From the NCBI GenBank assembly GCA_964353175.1, contig CAYGUX010000002.1, positions 186,001 through 250,000 on the forward strand: a stretch of 64,000 nucleotides of DNA, in the 5' to 3' direction. Numbering within the stretch: position 1 is the stretch's first letter; the number at the start of each line of letters is the position of its first letter. Below, piece by piece: positions 17,785 to 24,827 of this stretch. Source of the stretch: JAIYCX01 sp964353175. GTDB taxonomy: Bacteria; Bdellovibrionota_C; UBA2361; SZUA-149; DAOLCO01. Below the pieces are notes generated by a model that was not told the DNA's origin, searched no databases, and saw only the letters and a program-made list of their open reading frames with translations. Both the position numbers and the translations under genes were made by a program.

Positions 17785-17845
17785 ACATTAAACCCATAAG
17801 TTTTATTGCTCATTATACAAATAAAGCTCGAAAAGCAAAACTAAA

Positions 17846-17880
17846 TAGCCAAAATAGTAGCCTGCCTATTTTTTAACCCA
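17846..17880 (+). repeat. 35-bp intergenic motif, reference copy
   Basis: Begins TAGCCAAAATAGTAGCC and ends GCCTATTTTTTAACCCA. It lies 61 bases upstream of the start of the minus-strand gene 16897-17784. The copy at 18786-18820 differs at only a few positions. Read on the minus strand it offers a TACTAT box and a TTAAAA block, but their spacing does not fit a standard sigma70 promoter. Confidence 0.5.
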
Positions 17881-18061
17881 TTATAACCTTAATAGAAATA
17901 TAGACCTAACTTTCTATTAAGTTAAAAGTTATGCAATATTGGTTAATCTTAGTTCTGCCATTAATAAGAAATTGTGGGAATGAGATTTAATGCTGTTAAA
18001 GCTGTAGTGTGTCTGTGTGAGTAATCGAACCTAGGCATATTCTCAGGTCTCAGTTTTAGTA

Positions 18062-18751
18062 TTAATTTTTTGAGACCACGGTAAAAGATCCTTCCGAATT
18101 TCTGTTAAATCTTATATCCTGTTTTTCATGTAAGATTTTTTCTTTGTCATTACTCAATGAGAACAATCCTCCTTGTAAAAGTTTTTCCTTAAATATGGCG
18201 CCATTCTTGTCTAAAAATACTCGTATTATCTTTTGTACATTACACTGTACTTCTTCAACGTGCTTTTGATAGGTTTCTATTTCATTCAAAGTTCGAGGAA
18301 TGATCGTGTTATAGCAGAAAGAAATAAAACTCGGACTTTCTATAGAAATTATGAATTGCGACTGATTCAAATTATCTGGGTCTTTTGCAAAGGATTTATC
18401 TTCTAAGTTTTCATGGTGAGCCACGATATAATTTCGATACTGAACAAGAAAATTATGCAAATTCTTGTCGCTACTGTTTAATACTTTCGTGCTAAGTTGA
18501 AAGTCCTGGTTTTTGAAGGGTCTGACATAACACAATACAGCCATGTGGAAAAAAGCTACAAATTTATAATATTCGTCAGGTAAAGCTGTTAAATTATAGG
18601 TAGTATCACGCACATCCATTTTCTTAAATTCTTCTGTTGCATAACCCAAATTTCTCTTACTTTCTTCTAGGGAGTGCATTGCTGAGCAATATTTTTTAAG
18701 TTCTCTTTTAATTTCTGCTATTTTGTCTCTGGGCATACTGCAAATTTCCAA
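18062..18751 (-). CDS. HEPN-like helical protein, candidate nuclease
   Basis: This 229-residue protein, predicted all-helical, contains R106-N107-Y-I-V-A-H112. That is an exact match to the R-polar-x4-H active-site signature of HEPN ribonucleases, set in a helix (NFLVQYRNYIVAHHEN). HEPN proteins are common RNA-cutting effectors in toxin-antitoxin and anti-phage systems. No nucleotidyltransferase (MNT) partner is adjacent; the only same-strand neighbours are a membrane protein downstream and the YidD/DUF4177 pair. The short motif can arise by chance, so the family is tentative. There is no signal peptide or membrane helix. Confidence 0.5.
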   Translation of the reverse strand: MEICSMPRDKIAEIKRELKKYCSAMHSLEESKRNLGYATEEFKKMDVRDTTYNLTALPDEYYKFVAFFHMAVLCYVRPFKNQDFQLSTKVLNSSDKNLHNFLVQYRNYIVAHHENLEDKSFAKDPDNLNQSQFIISIESPSFISFCYNTIIPRTLNEIETYQKHVEEVQCNVQKIIRVFLDKNGAIFKEKLLQGGLFSLSNDKEKILHEKQDIRFNRNSEGSFTVVSKN

Positions 18752-18785
18752 TAAAAGTTGGTTGATAATACTATTTGGTTTTAGT

Positions 18786-18820
18786 TAGCCAATAAAGTAG
18801 CGTGCCTATTTTTTAACTCT
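18786..18820 (+). repeat. 35-bp intergenic motif, copy
   Basis: Begins TAGCCAATAAAGTAGCG and ends GCCTATTTTTTAACTCT, with the same length and register as 17846-17880. It lies 34 bases upstream of the minus-strand gene 18062-18751 and just after the yidD stop. Confidence 0.5.
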
Positions 18821-18825
18821 TTAAA

Positions 18826-19053
18826 TTAGGGTTTATCCCATCCAGAAAAAGGAGTACGACATCTCTGAATTCGGTGATAAGTACGCGCCCATCCATCCCA
18901 AAAACCATATTTCATAATTGCAACCACAGCATACTTAGAACAGGATGGATTTAATCGACACTTCCTTTTATGTCTCGTAGGATAAAATTTTCTATAACTA
19001 AAAATGGCGCAAATACTAATGTCAGCTAGCCAAGCTCCTCCTATAGACAGCAT
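18826..19053 (-). CDS. yidD: YidD-like membrane protein insertion efficiency factor
   Basis: With the start at 19051-19053 this gives a 75-residue protein. The core CRLNPSCSKYAVVAIMKYGFWDGWARTYHRIQRC is split here as CRLNPSCSKYA (first half) and KYGFWDGW...RIQRC (second half). This is the signature of YidD (UPF0161), which helps YidC insert membrane proteins. The normal chromosomal gene sits between rnpA and yidC, so this is a second copy carried by the island. The usual C-terminal HPGGYDPV is replaced by FSGWDKP. The start overlaps the DUF4177 gene by 32 bases, so the two are probably coupled. Confidence 0.7.
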   Translation of the reverse strand: MLSIGGAWLADISICAIFSYRKFYPTRHKRKCRLNPSCSKYAVVAIMKYGFWDGWARTYHRIQRCRTPFSGWDKP

Positions 19054-19264
19054 GAAATTGAGTAACCGTAACAAACTGCCTACCTGAACCGCACCCTCCA
19101 GGCTCTTCTGCATACAAAGTTTCAATCCGAAGATACTCCCATCCTTCCTTAGCTTGCTCATTGATTAAATCCTCCAAGACTTTTGCAACCGTTACGGAAC
19201 TTTTAGATACTTTTTCTACCTTAACAGAACTAGGTATTGGAACTACCTTATATTCAAAATTCAT
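19022..19264 (-). CDS. DUF4177-like small protein
   Basis: The 80-residue product starts with EYKVVPIP and has VLEDLINEQAKEGWEYLRIE in the middle. This is the standard pattern of DUF4177, small cytosolic proteins of unknown function (strand, helix ending in GWE, strand). The final third, rich in Gly and Cys (GGCGSG), overlaps the start of yidD in another frame. DUF4177 genes often sit beside unrelated genes on mobile DNA, so the pairing itself gives no function. Confidence 0.65.
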   Translation of the reverse strand: MNFEYKVVPIPSSVKVEKVSKSSVTVAKVLEDLINEQAKEGWEYLRIETLYAEEPGGCGSGRQFVTVTQFHAVYRRSLAS

Positions 19265-19507
19265 TTTTCCTCATTGTTTTAAATTCCTAAATCCCACTAA
19301 CACCAGCCACGTTCTTTATAACCCTTTATCATCTTCCCATCAGCAACCTATTTTTTGTAACTATTATTACTTTACTATGTCCTCAAACTAAGCAACATGA
19401 TTCGCTGGTCAGCATAGACACTGGGGATAATAAACCAATTGCTTTTTTTTGAAATCAATGTGAATTTCAAAGGGTACTTAATCATGAGTTCCCCCAATAT
19501 TTTAGGA

Positions 19508-20041
19508 TTAAATAGATCCTAAATCACAAGTAATCTCATCACATTGCAAATCTATGCCCCTGAATACAATATCACTATTTAAAACACCTAGCTTTGTGCA
19601 TACTCGACCGAAGCAAGTTCTTAGCATGTTCAAATCTCTTACCTTCCCACTAGATTGCGAGAATCTATCGCCTTCATATTTCAGTTTTGCCTTTTTAACC
19701 TCCTTAGTAAATAATCTTAAAGAGGATCTCATCTCATTTCTTATCTCTACTGGCTTCGGTGGTGTTGTTGGACCAGGGTGAAACGCTCCTGAAGTGACTG
19801 CATTGTAAGCAAGTTCGACCTTTTTCACTTCACAACTTAAAGCGGGAGAATATCCTAACGATAGATTAAAGGTACCTGCATGAGTCTCAGGTTCATTTGA
19901 ATAGAATAGATATGAGCTAACAATTTCGGATCTTACTAAGGATGAAGTTAGCACAACCAATAATAATAAAAGAGAACTAAAACTAGCGCAAAAGGTGGAA
20001 TATGCTGAAGTAGTAAATTGGGACTTCTTATTTAGCTTCAT
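19508..20041 (-). CDS. secreted hypothetical protein
   Basis: The ATG at 20039-20041 gives 177 residues starting MKLNKKS; an earlier in-frame ATG at 20060-20062 is also possible. A polar segment and a hydrophobic stretch (about residues 24-36, SSLLLLLVVLTSSLV) form a signal peptide or anchor. The mature part has a Pro-rich loop (HPGPTTPPKP) and six Cys in the second half (SCEV, RTCFGRVC, LQCDEITCD), which suggests disulfides in the periplasm. No family is recognised and there is no same-strand partner within 200 bases. Confidence 0.5.
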   Translation of the reverse strand: MKLNKKSQFTTSAYSTFCASFSSLLLLLVVLTSSLVRSEIVSSYLFYSNEPETHAGTFNLSLGYSPALSCEVKKVELAYNAVTSGAFHPGPTTPPKPVEIRNEMRSSLRLFTKEVKKAKLKYEGDRFSQSSGKVRDLNMLRTCFGRVCTKLGVLNSDIVFRGIDLQCDEITCDLGSI

Positions 20042-20290
20042 AAGTACCTTAAAAATTACCAATTACCTTAAACGCAGACTGAACAACCTATACCTTATTT
20101 CACTACCGAAAACTAGCAAGTGGAACAAAGGATGATTAAAACATTTTTCATAAATTCTACTACTAATAATCTTAACAACTTATCTATCCTATTTGGGATA
20201 CCCCTCATTCTTTTCACAATTTTGCTAGCATGGTACCAATCAATATGCATTTAGAATTGGAAGAATAATATCTATCAGGAATCTACTATT

Positions 20291-20544
20291 ATGAACATAA
20301 TAATAAATGCCTTTATTGTTTCTCTAGTTTTTGTCTAGCCTATTTTTTACTTGTGCTCATACTTCAAACTTAGAGAACTTCGTTGTTTCGACCTCCCTCA
20401 ACAACACTTGTAGGATCAAGGATGAGGATAGAGGCATAATATATGGCAGAGGCTGTTGCTTCTCTTCATTTTAGGCAATGTGGATGTACAGCCAGAATAA
20501 TCACATGTAGTGACGGGACGACTAGTACTAGTTGTAGATTTTAA
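20291..20544 (+). pseudogene. frameshifted Cys-rich secreted protein
   Basis: Pieces of a small secreted Cys-rich protein are seen in successive frames: MNIIINAFIVSL (a signal peptide start at 20291), then TCAHTSNLENFVV and RGIIYGRGCCFSS, then CGCTARIITCSDGTTSTSC to a UAA at 20542-20544. The RGCC...TCSDG order matches the C-terminal domain of the intact protein at 23059-23787. At least two frameshifts are needed, so it is a decayed relative. The rest of 20063-20753 shows nothing further apart from a partial copy of the 35-bp motif near 20330. Confidence 0.4.
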
Positions 20545-20753
20545 ATATTAAATGAATAAATCGATTGCTGGCAATAGATCACCAAAAACCTATGGTGGGT
20601 CTCAGTTACTAACTAATCCCTGGACTGTAAGACTAGAGGAATAAATCAGATGAAATCTTTGGCTATAGATACCTTAATGAATTAGGTAAATTTATGCTTC
20701 CTTTGCCTGTTCGTTCTTGTTAATCTCTCCTAAAATACAACGGAGCGCAAACT

Positions 20754-21224
20754 ATGAATAAAGCACTTATAATAATATTATTTTTATCATCTATGCCTTT
20801 CTCTATTTGTTATGGAGGTGATTCTATTCCTCACTTTATTGTCGGAGCAAGAATACCTGGAGGTGTTTCACTTGTAGTGGAAAAAGAAACCCACAAAGAA
20901 CAAGTTATTGCTCTAATCAATGATTTGCAAAAGGCAAGACAGGAGAATAATTTTCAACGTTTGATACCTCCAACTACGCCGAATGGCAAAAATGGTCCTT
21001 ATGCACTTGTGAACGTTTATATCGTAGATGATGAAAAACTAGGCAAGGCTGAAAATTTAGAGCGATATTTGAAAAGCGATACTAACGATAAATTCGTTAA
21101 GAAATTTGCAAGTAGTATCCGCGGTAGCTATTTTTATTCTACTCTTGGGAAAATGGAAGAACAAGGTTTATTAGGTAACAACGATGGCTCATATAAATCA
21201 AAAGATTATCAAAAATTATTTTAA
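20754..21224 (+). CDS. secreted hypothetical protein
   Basis: This 156-residue protein has a good signal peptide (residues 1-21, ending near CYGG). The mature part is mixed alpha/beta: a Gly-rich first strand (IVGARIPGGVSLVVEKE), a helix (QVIALINDLQKAR), then ALVNVYIVDDEKLG and a Lys/Ser-rich C-terminal half. It has no recognised domain. It is probably periplasmic. It lies head to head with a decayed Cys-rich gene and converges with the PD-(D/E)XK-like gene. No operon partner is seen. Confidence 0.55.
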   Translation: MNKALIIILFLSSMPFSICYGGDSIPHFIVGARIPGGVSLVVEKETHKEQVIALINDLQKARQENNFQRLIPPTTPNGKNGPYALVNVYIVDDEKLGKAENLERYLKSDTNDKFVKKFASSIRGSYFYSTLGKMEEQGLLGNNDGSYKSKDYQKLF

Positions 21225-21264
21225 TGTTTCAATTTCGATTGAGATAGGCCACTTGTAAAGTCAG

Positions 21265-22182
21265 TTAAACCAGAACTTCCAAAACCTGCCTTTCAAGTTT
21301 AAGTCCATCAACTGAAAAGAACCATATTTCGTTTATTTCCTGCGAAGCCTGTTTCATCTGTTCCTCCAGTCCTGGATTACCCTCTAGTAATGGACCAAGA
21401 AATTTCTCTATCTCTTCTTCTTTCCTAAAGAAGAGTGGTTTACGCCATGATATCCAAGATTCAGTTAAAGGTTTCTCATAAAATTCCTTATAGTTATATA
21501 GGATGGCCACTACTATTTTTCTGTCGCCAGATTGCCTGAGCTGAAGGGTCGCCTCATAAATTCTATACTGAAGATAATCCAAAGGAGAATATGTTGGAAT
21601 ACAATCCATCGCATATCCCATAGGATCGCTCATGGCTTTCACTCCAAGTTTGAACAAAACCTCTTCAGGTGCCAGATACTTAACTTCGAATGAACATCTC
21701 CTACCATCTGGCGACAATGCGGTCACATCAAACTTGCCACCATACGCTTCTAAATCTATAATTTTCCAACCAGCATTCTTTAGCCAAAAAGCAAAACTAA
21801 GCTCTGCCCATCTACCCTGGAATATCCGACAAGTCCTATAACGAGATTCATAATCTAATTTCTTAATCCAATTCTCAGCTAAATTATTTCTATACGATAA
21901 AGTAATAGATCTTCCTAAATCAATTCTAGCCGAGAGAATGTCATGAATCGGTAATGTAAGTTGGATTAGGGACCTACTCTTATACGCTAAAAAAGAAATA
22001 CCACGATGGTAAGCCTCATCAGGCGTATCTTTGCAAAATTGAACATAGAAAGGCAAAATCTCATCGGGGATTAATATCTCCCGCAAAACCATACAATTCT
22101 CTCTAACCTTGATAAAACCACTTAAATCTTTAAACGGTTCTTCCTTGTCTATTTGCATGCATATACACATCTGCTGACTCAA
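21265..22182 (-). CDS. PD-(D/E)XK-nuclease-like protein, unknown family
   Basis: The 305-residue product has a candidate PD-(D/E)XK core: helix with Glu127 (GRWAELSFAFWLKNAGW), then GGKFDVTAL (Asp152), then CSFEVKYL with Glu166 and Lys168. The E...D...ExK spacing and the helix-strand-strand order are those of restriction-like nucleases. The N-terminal 110 residues and C-terminal 130 residues match nothing I know and could be target-recognition or partner-binding parts. There is no methylase nearby, so it is not an ordinary restriction enzyme. It may be a standalone defence nuclease. The start could also be the Met at residue 9. Confidence 0.55.
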   Translation of the reverse strand: MSQQMCICMQIDKEEPFKDLSGFIKVRENCMVLREILIPDEILPFYVQFCKDTPDEAYHRGISFLAYKSRSLIQLTLPIHDILSARIDLGRSITLSYRNNLAENWIKKLDYESRYRTCRIFQGRWAELSFAFWLKNAGWKIIDLEAYGGKFDVTALSPDGRRCSFEVKYLAPEEVLFKLGVKAMSDPMGYAMDCIPTYSPLDYLQYRIYEATLQLRQSGDRKIVVAILYNYKEFYEKPLTESWISWRKPLFFRKEEEIEKFLGPLLEGNPGLEEQMKQASQEINEIWFFSVDGLKLERQVLEVLV

Positions 22183-22416
22183 AACTATTTATTAGGCCAC
22201 TATGCAAAAAATGCTACCCTACTATTTTTTTATTTTGCCGTAAAAGCTATATTAAAGTCGATTTCCTGTTCATGGAATAAAAGGGGATTAAATATCTATT
22301 GAACTATCGATCTTTTGCCCTATTTAAGATATAGATTGTTAAATTATCTTCGATATACCACTCAGGTTAAATTACAAACAGGAGTTCAACCTTAATTCTT
22401 CTAACTACATCTCAAC

Positions 22417-22587
22417 ATGGGTAAATTTGGATTTTCATTCTCTTGGAAAAGGGCATTAGGAGTAACTACTGCAAAACAACGTGTTGCCCGTAAAATTGGG
22501 ATTCCAACAACCCGACAAGGGATATCAAGTAAGCTAGGGTCTTCTCTGCTAAATCTACTTTTCAAAAGTCTGCGGGGTAAAAAGTAG
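22417..22587 (+). CDS. small basic protein with SFSWKRALG motif
   Basis: A 56-residue ORF starts MGKFGFSFSWKRALGVTTA and continues AKQRVARKIGIPTTRQGI to a Lys-rich end. The GFSFSWKRALG...RKIGIPTTR pattern resembles small conserved proteins I recall from genomic islands and plasmids in proteobacteria; their function is unknown. It is basic and mostly soluble. No strong ribosome binding site is seen before the ATG. The real-gene call rests on the motif. Confidence 0.5.
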   Translation: MGKFGFSFSWKRALGVTTAKQRVARKIGIPTTRQGISSKLGSSLLNLLFKSLRGKK

Positions 22588-22777
22588 TTCGAGCAATCAG
22601 CTCAGACCCTTCGCCTAAGATAATAAAGCCTACCTATTAACAGCAGGTTATCCAGCCAGTAGTTACAATTAAGATACTAGTAGCGTCAACGACCTATACT
22701 AGGATGCAGGTCTTTTATGAGCACTAATCTAATGCAGGTTCTTAAGGTATCCTTCCCTTTATAATTTTAGGATACTT

Positions 22778-22984
22778 ATGCAAAAGACAATCTCTGAACA
22801 AATTAAGGAACATATAAAGAAGTCGGGCATATCGCTTTATAGGCTTTCTATTGATTCAGGTGTTGGTCTGAGGGTGCTTACTAGATTTGTTAATGAGGGT
22901 AGTGATATGAAGGCTTCTAATTTAGATAAGCTATGTGAAGCCCTGAGCCTTACAATCAGCAAAGCACACTCTAAATCAAAATAG
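22778..22984 (+). CDS. XRE-family helix-turn-helix regulator
   Basis: The 68-residue protein is a minimal Cro/CI-type DNA-binding domain: SEQIKEHIKKSGISLYRLS, SGVGLRVLTRFVNEG (recognition helix about residues 29-43), and NLDKLCEALSL. It has no dimerisation or sensor domain. It is a likely repressor of island genes, and the gene for the Cys-rich lipoprotein starts 74 bases later. Its operator is not identified. Confidence 0.8.
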   Translation: MQKTISEQIKEHIKKSGISLYRLSIDSGVGLRVLTRFVNEGSDMKASNLDKLCEALSLTISKAHSKSK

Positions 22985-23058
22985 CCAGATTGACGTTAAG
23001 ACTAGGCTAGTATACTGACTGATTTAGCTATTTTACTTCTATTCCAATGGGATTCTAA

Positions 23059-23787
23059 ATGAAAAATATTCTACTGCTTATCGCATCCTTAGTTCTTACG
23101 TCTTGTGGCGGTGGATCTTCAAATAAAAATCAGAATGAAGTAGAAATAGCAAGTTCAAGCTCGACTGTAAATGTTCAAGGTAAATGGGAAGGAATGCTTC
23201 ATTCTACTATATATGATTGCTCTATTGATATTGAAGAAAGGCCAACACTTAGCGCAGGAGTAGGTATTGAACAGGACAATGAAAAAGTTACTGTTTTTTA
23301 TGGAAAAACTTGTGAAAGCAGAACTTATGCATACGGGATGACCAATCAAAACGGAATGCAAGCTAGCGGTTCTGAAGTCACCAAATGTCCAAATGGGAAA
23401 GAAGCTCTAATCATAGATACCATTGAACTCAGGGGAGTAAATGGAAATACCGCGAATGAAATGGTTTACCGTTTAGAAGTCGGTTGTCCTGATGCGAAAA
23501 CCTATTGCTACCAAGAATGGATAGGACAAGGAACGCGAGTAACTGAAGAAGTGCAAACATGCAGTGCATCCACGCCAGCTCCTACTAGCGATAATTCAAC
23601 TATTGCAAACTCCCCTATTAGTCCACCCACTTCCAACGCACCGTCGAATTCAAGTAATCAAGATACCTGTTCTAGATGTGACCTAAGAGGTTGTTGCTCT
23701 GCCCACGGAGGAGTAGTTGCATGCTCTGGTAATGGAGGTAGAGTTACTTGCGGTGATGGATCATTAAGTCCTTCCTGCAAATGTTAA
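23059..23787 (+). CDS. lipoprotein with C-terminal Cys-rich domain
   Basis: A lipoprotein signal peptide ends in the lipobox LTSC with Cys16, followed by GGGSS. The 242-residue protein has a beta-rich domain (about 35-165) with four or more Cys, a Ser/Pro/Thr linker (about 170-200), and a compact Cys-rich end: TCSRCDLRGCCSAHGGV, then GGRVTCGDGSLSPSCKC. The RGCCS-HGGV...C.DG..SP.C.C pattern recurs at the ends of various Gram-negative surface proteins. It is probably anchored in the outer membrane. A decayed relative lies at 20291-20544. The role is unknown. Confidence 0.65.
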   Translation: MKNILLLIASLVLTSCGGGSSNKNQNEVEIASSSSTVNVQGKWEGMLHSTIYDCSIDIEERPTLSAGVGIEQDNEKVTVFYGKTCESRTYAYGMTNQNGMQASGSEVTKCPNGKEALIIDTIELRGVNGNTANEMVYRLEVGCPDAKTYCYQEWIGQGTRVTEEVQTCSASTPAPTSDNSTIANSPISPPTSNAPSNSSNQDTCSRCDLRGCCSAHGGVVACSGNGGRVTCGDGSLSPSCKC

Positions 23788-23842
23788 TAGATTAGTATAC
23801 TTATAATACTGAATACATAATTTCACATAGCTTAGAAACTGC

Positions 23843-24397
23843 ATGGGAGAAATGATAATTACGTTCATATTTATTCTAATTTTATTAGGTTTATTTGCTC
23901 TACCTTCTTTTTTAAAAAGATCCTTCGAGGAATATCAAATTGAAAAAGACGAGGAGAGAAGGGACATAGTCGCTAAAGATTTAGAACTTGCCTCTTTTAC
24001 CTATGACAATGTAAATATTAAAGGAGAAGGAGAAGACTTTGATACTGTGGGTGAAAGTAATTATGTAAGAAGTCTTAAGATCATTGTGGATAGATTAAAT
24101 TCTCACTTTGATAACAAAAGATGGGTAGTTGCTGAATTAGTAAGAGATCCTGAAAATGAATATGATAAAAATGCGGTCAAAGTAATGATAGGAGGATTGC
24201 AGGTTTCACACATTCCCAAAAAACATTCTAAAAGAATCTCTGAGGCGTTATTATTGTGGGAAAAGCGAGAGGTCCCAGCTAAATGTCGAGCCAATATAGT
24301 AGGAGGAACTCCTAAGTATCCTAATTACGGCGTTGTTTTAGATCTCCCAAGAAGATTTCCAAAACCTAGTCTCCCAGAGGATGCCACGAAAACATAG
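23843..24397 (+). CDS. membrane-anchored HIRAN-domain protein
   Basis: One N-terminal membrane helix (residues 5-22) is followed by a charged linker and a domain at about 70-175. This domain carries the HIRAN pattern: a strand, AELVRDPENEYDKNAVKV, GGLQVSHIPKKHSKRIS. HIRAN domains in HLTF/Rad5-type proteins bind DNA 3' ends, and standalone bacterial versions occur beside phage and repair genes. A HIRAN domain tied to the membrane is unusual. It is 184 residues long and lies between a lipoprotein gene and the primase. Confidence 0.65.
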   Translation: MGEMIITFIFILILLGLFALPSFLKRSFEEYQIEKDEERRDIVAKDLELASFTYDNVNIKGEGEDFDTVGESNYVRSLKIIVDRLNSHFDNKRWVVAELVRDPENEYDKNAVKVMIGGLQVSHIPKKHSKRISEALLLWEKREVPAKCRANIVGGTPKYPNYGVVLDLPRRFPKPSLPEDATKT

Positions 24398-24612
24398 ATT
24401 ACCCAATTATCTAATAAACTTACTACTACCCAAAAACTTCTAACTATAAATAGAACTCATAAGGACTAAATGAAAATTGAGAATGCAACCTTTTCAAAAT
24501 ATCCAATTTTCCGATCTATCTTTTCGCACGAAGGGCTGCGGTATCTAGACGCTAACTTTTAAACTTTCTGATAGAGGGGGGGGTGATAATAGATCAAGTA
24601 TAATATGGATTT

Positions 24613-24751
24613 AGGCAGAGCAAAATTGCGATTAATTACAACTCCGCTCTGCCTGCTAATGCTAAACTTGCTAAATCTGCTAATCCACTTCTCATCGACA
24701 CACTAGAAAGGTAGCCATATATTTAGCCTTGATAGCAAGATTAGCATTAGC
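24613..24751. other. inverted and direct repeat cluster, candidate replication origin
   Basis: Within the gene-poor stretch 24398-24827 lie an inverted repeat AGGCAGAGC/GCTCTGCCT (24613-24621, 24646-24654), four GCTAA words in about 30 bases from 24655, and a perfect 11-base inverted repeat GCTAATGCTAA/TTAGCATTAGC (24655-24665, 24741-24751). It sits just past the end of the primase gene. P4-like elements place iteron-containing origins or cis-replication regions near the primase gene. The origin role is inference. Confidence 0.4.
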
Positions 24752-24827
24752 TAGTTCTTAACAGGCGCTACCATACAGATCCCATGCAGACTAGTAAGTA
24801 CTCGGTATTTAAAACAAACATCCTATT

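Noticed and set aside
17846..17880. 35-bp motif as integron attC sites or as CRISPR repeats
   Set aside because: No GTTRRRY/RYYYAAC pair and no long palindrome; copies are kilobases apart with genes, not spacers, between them.
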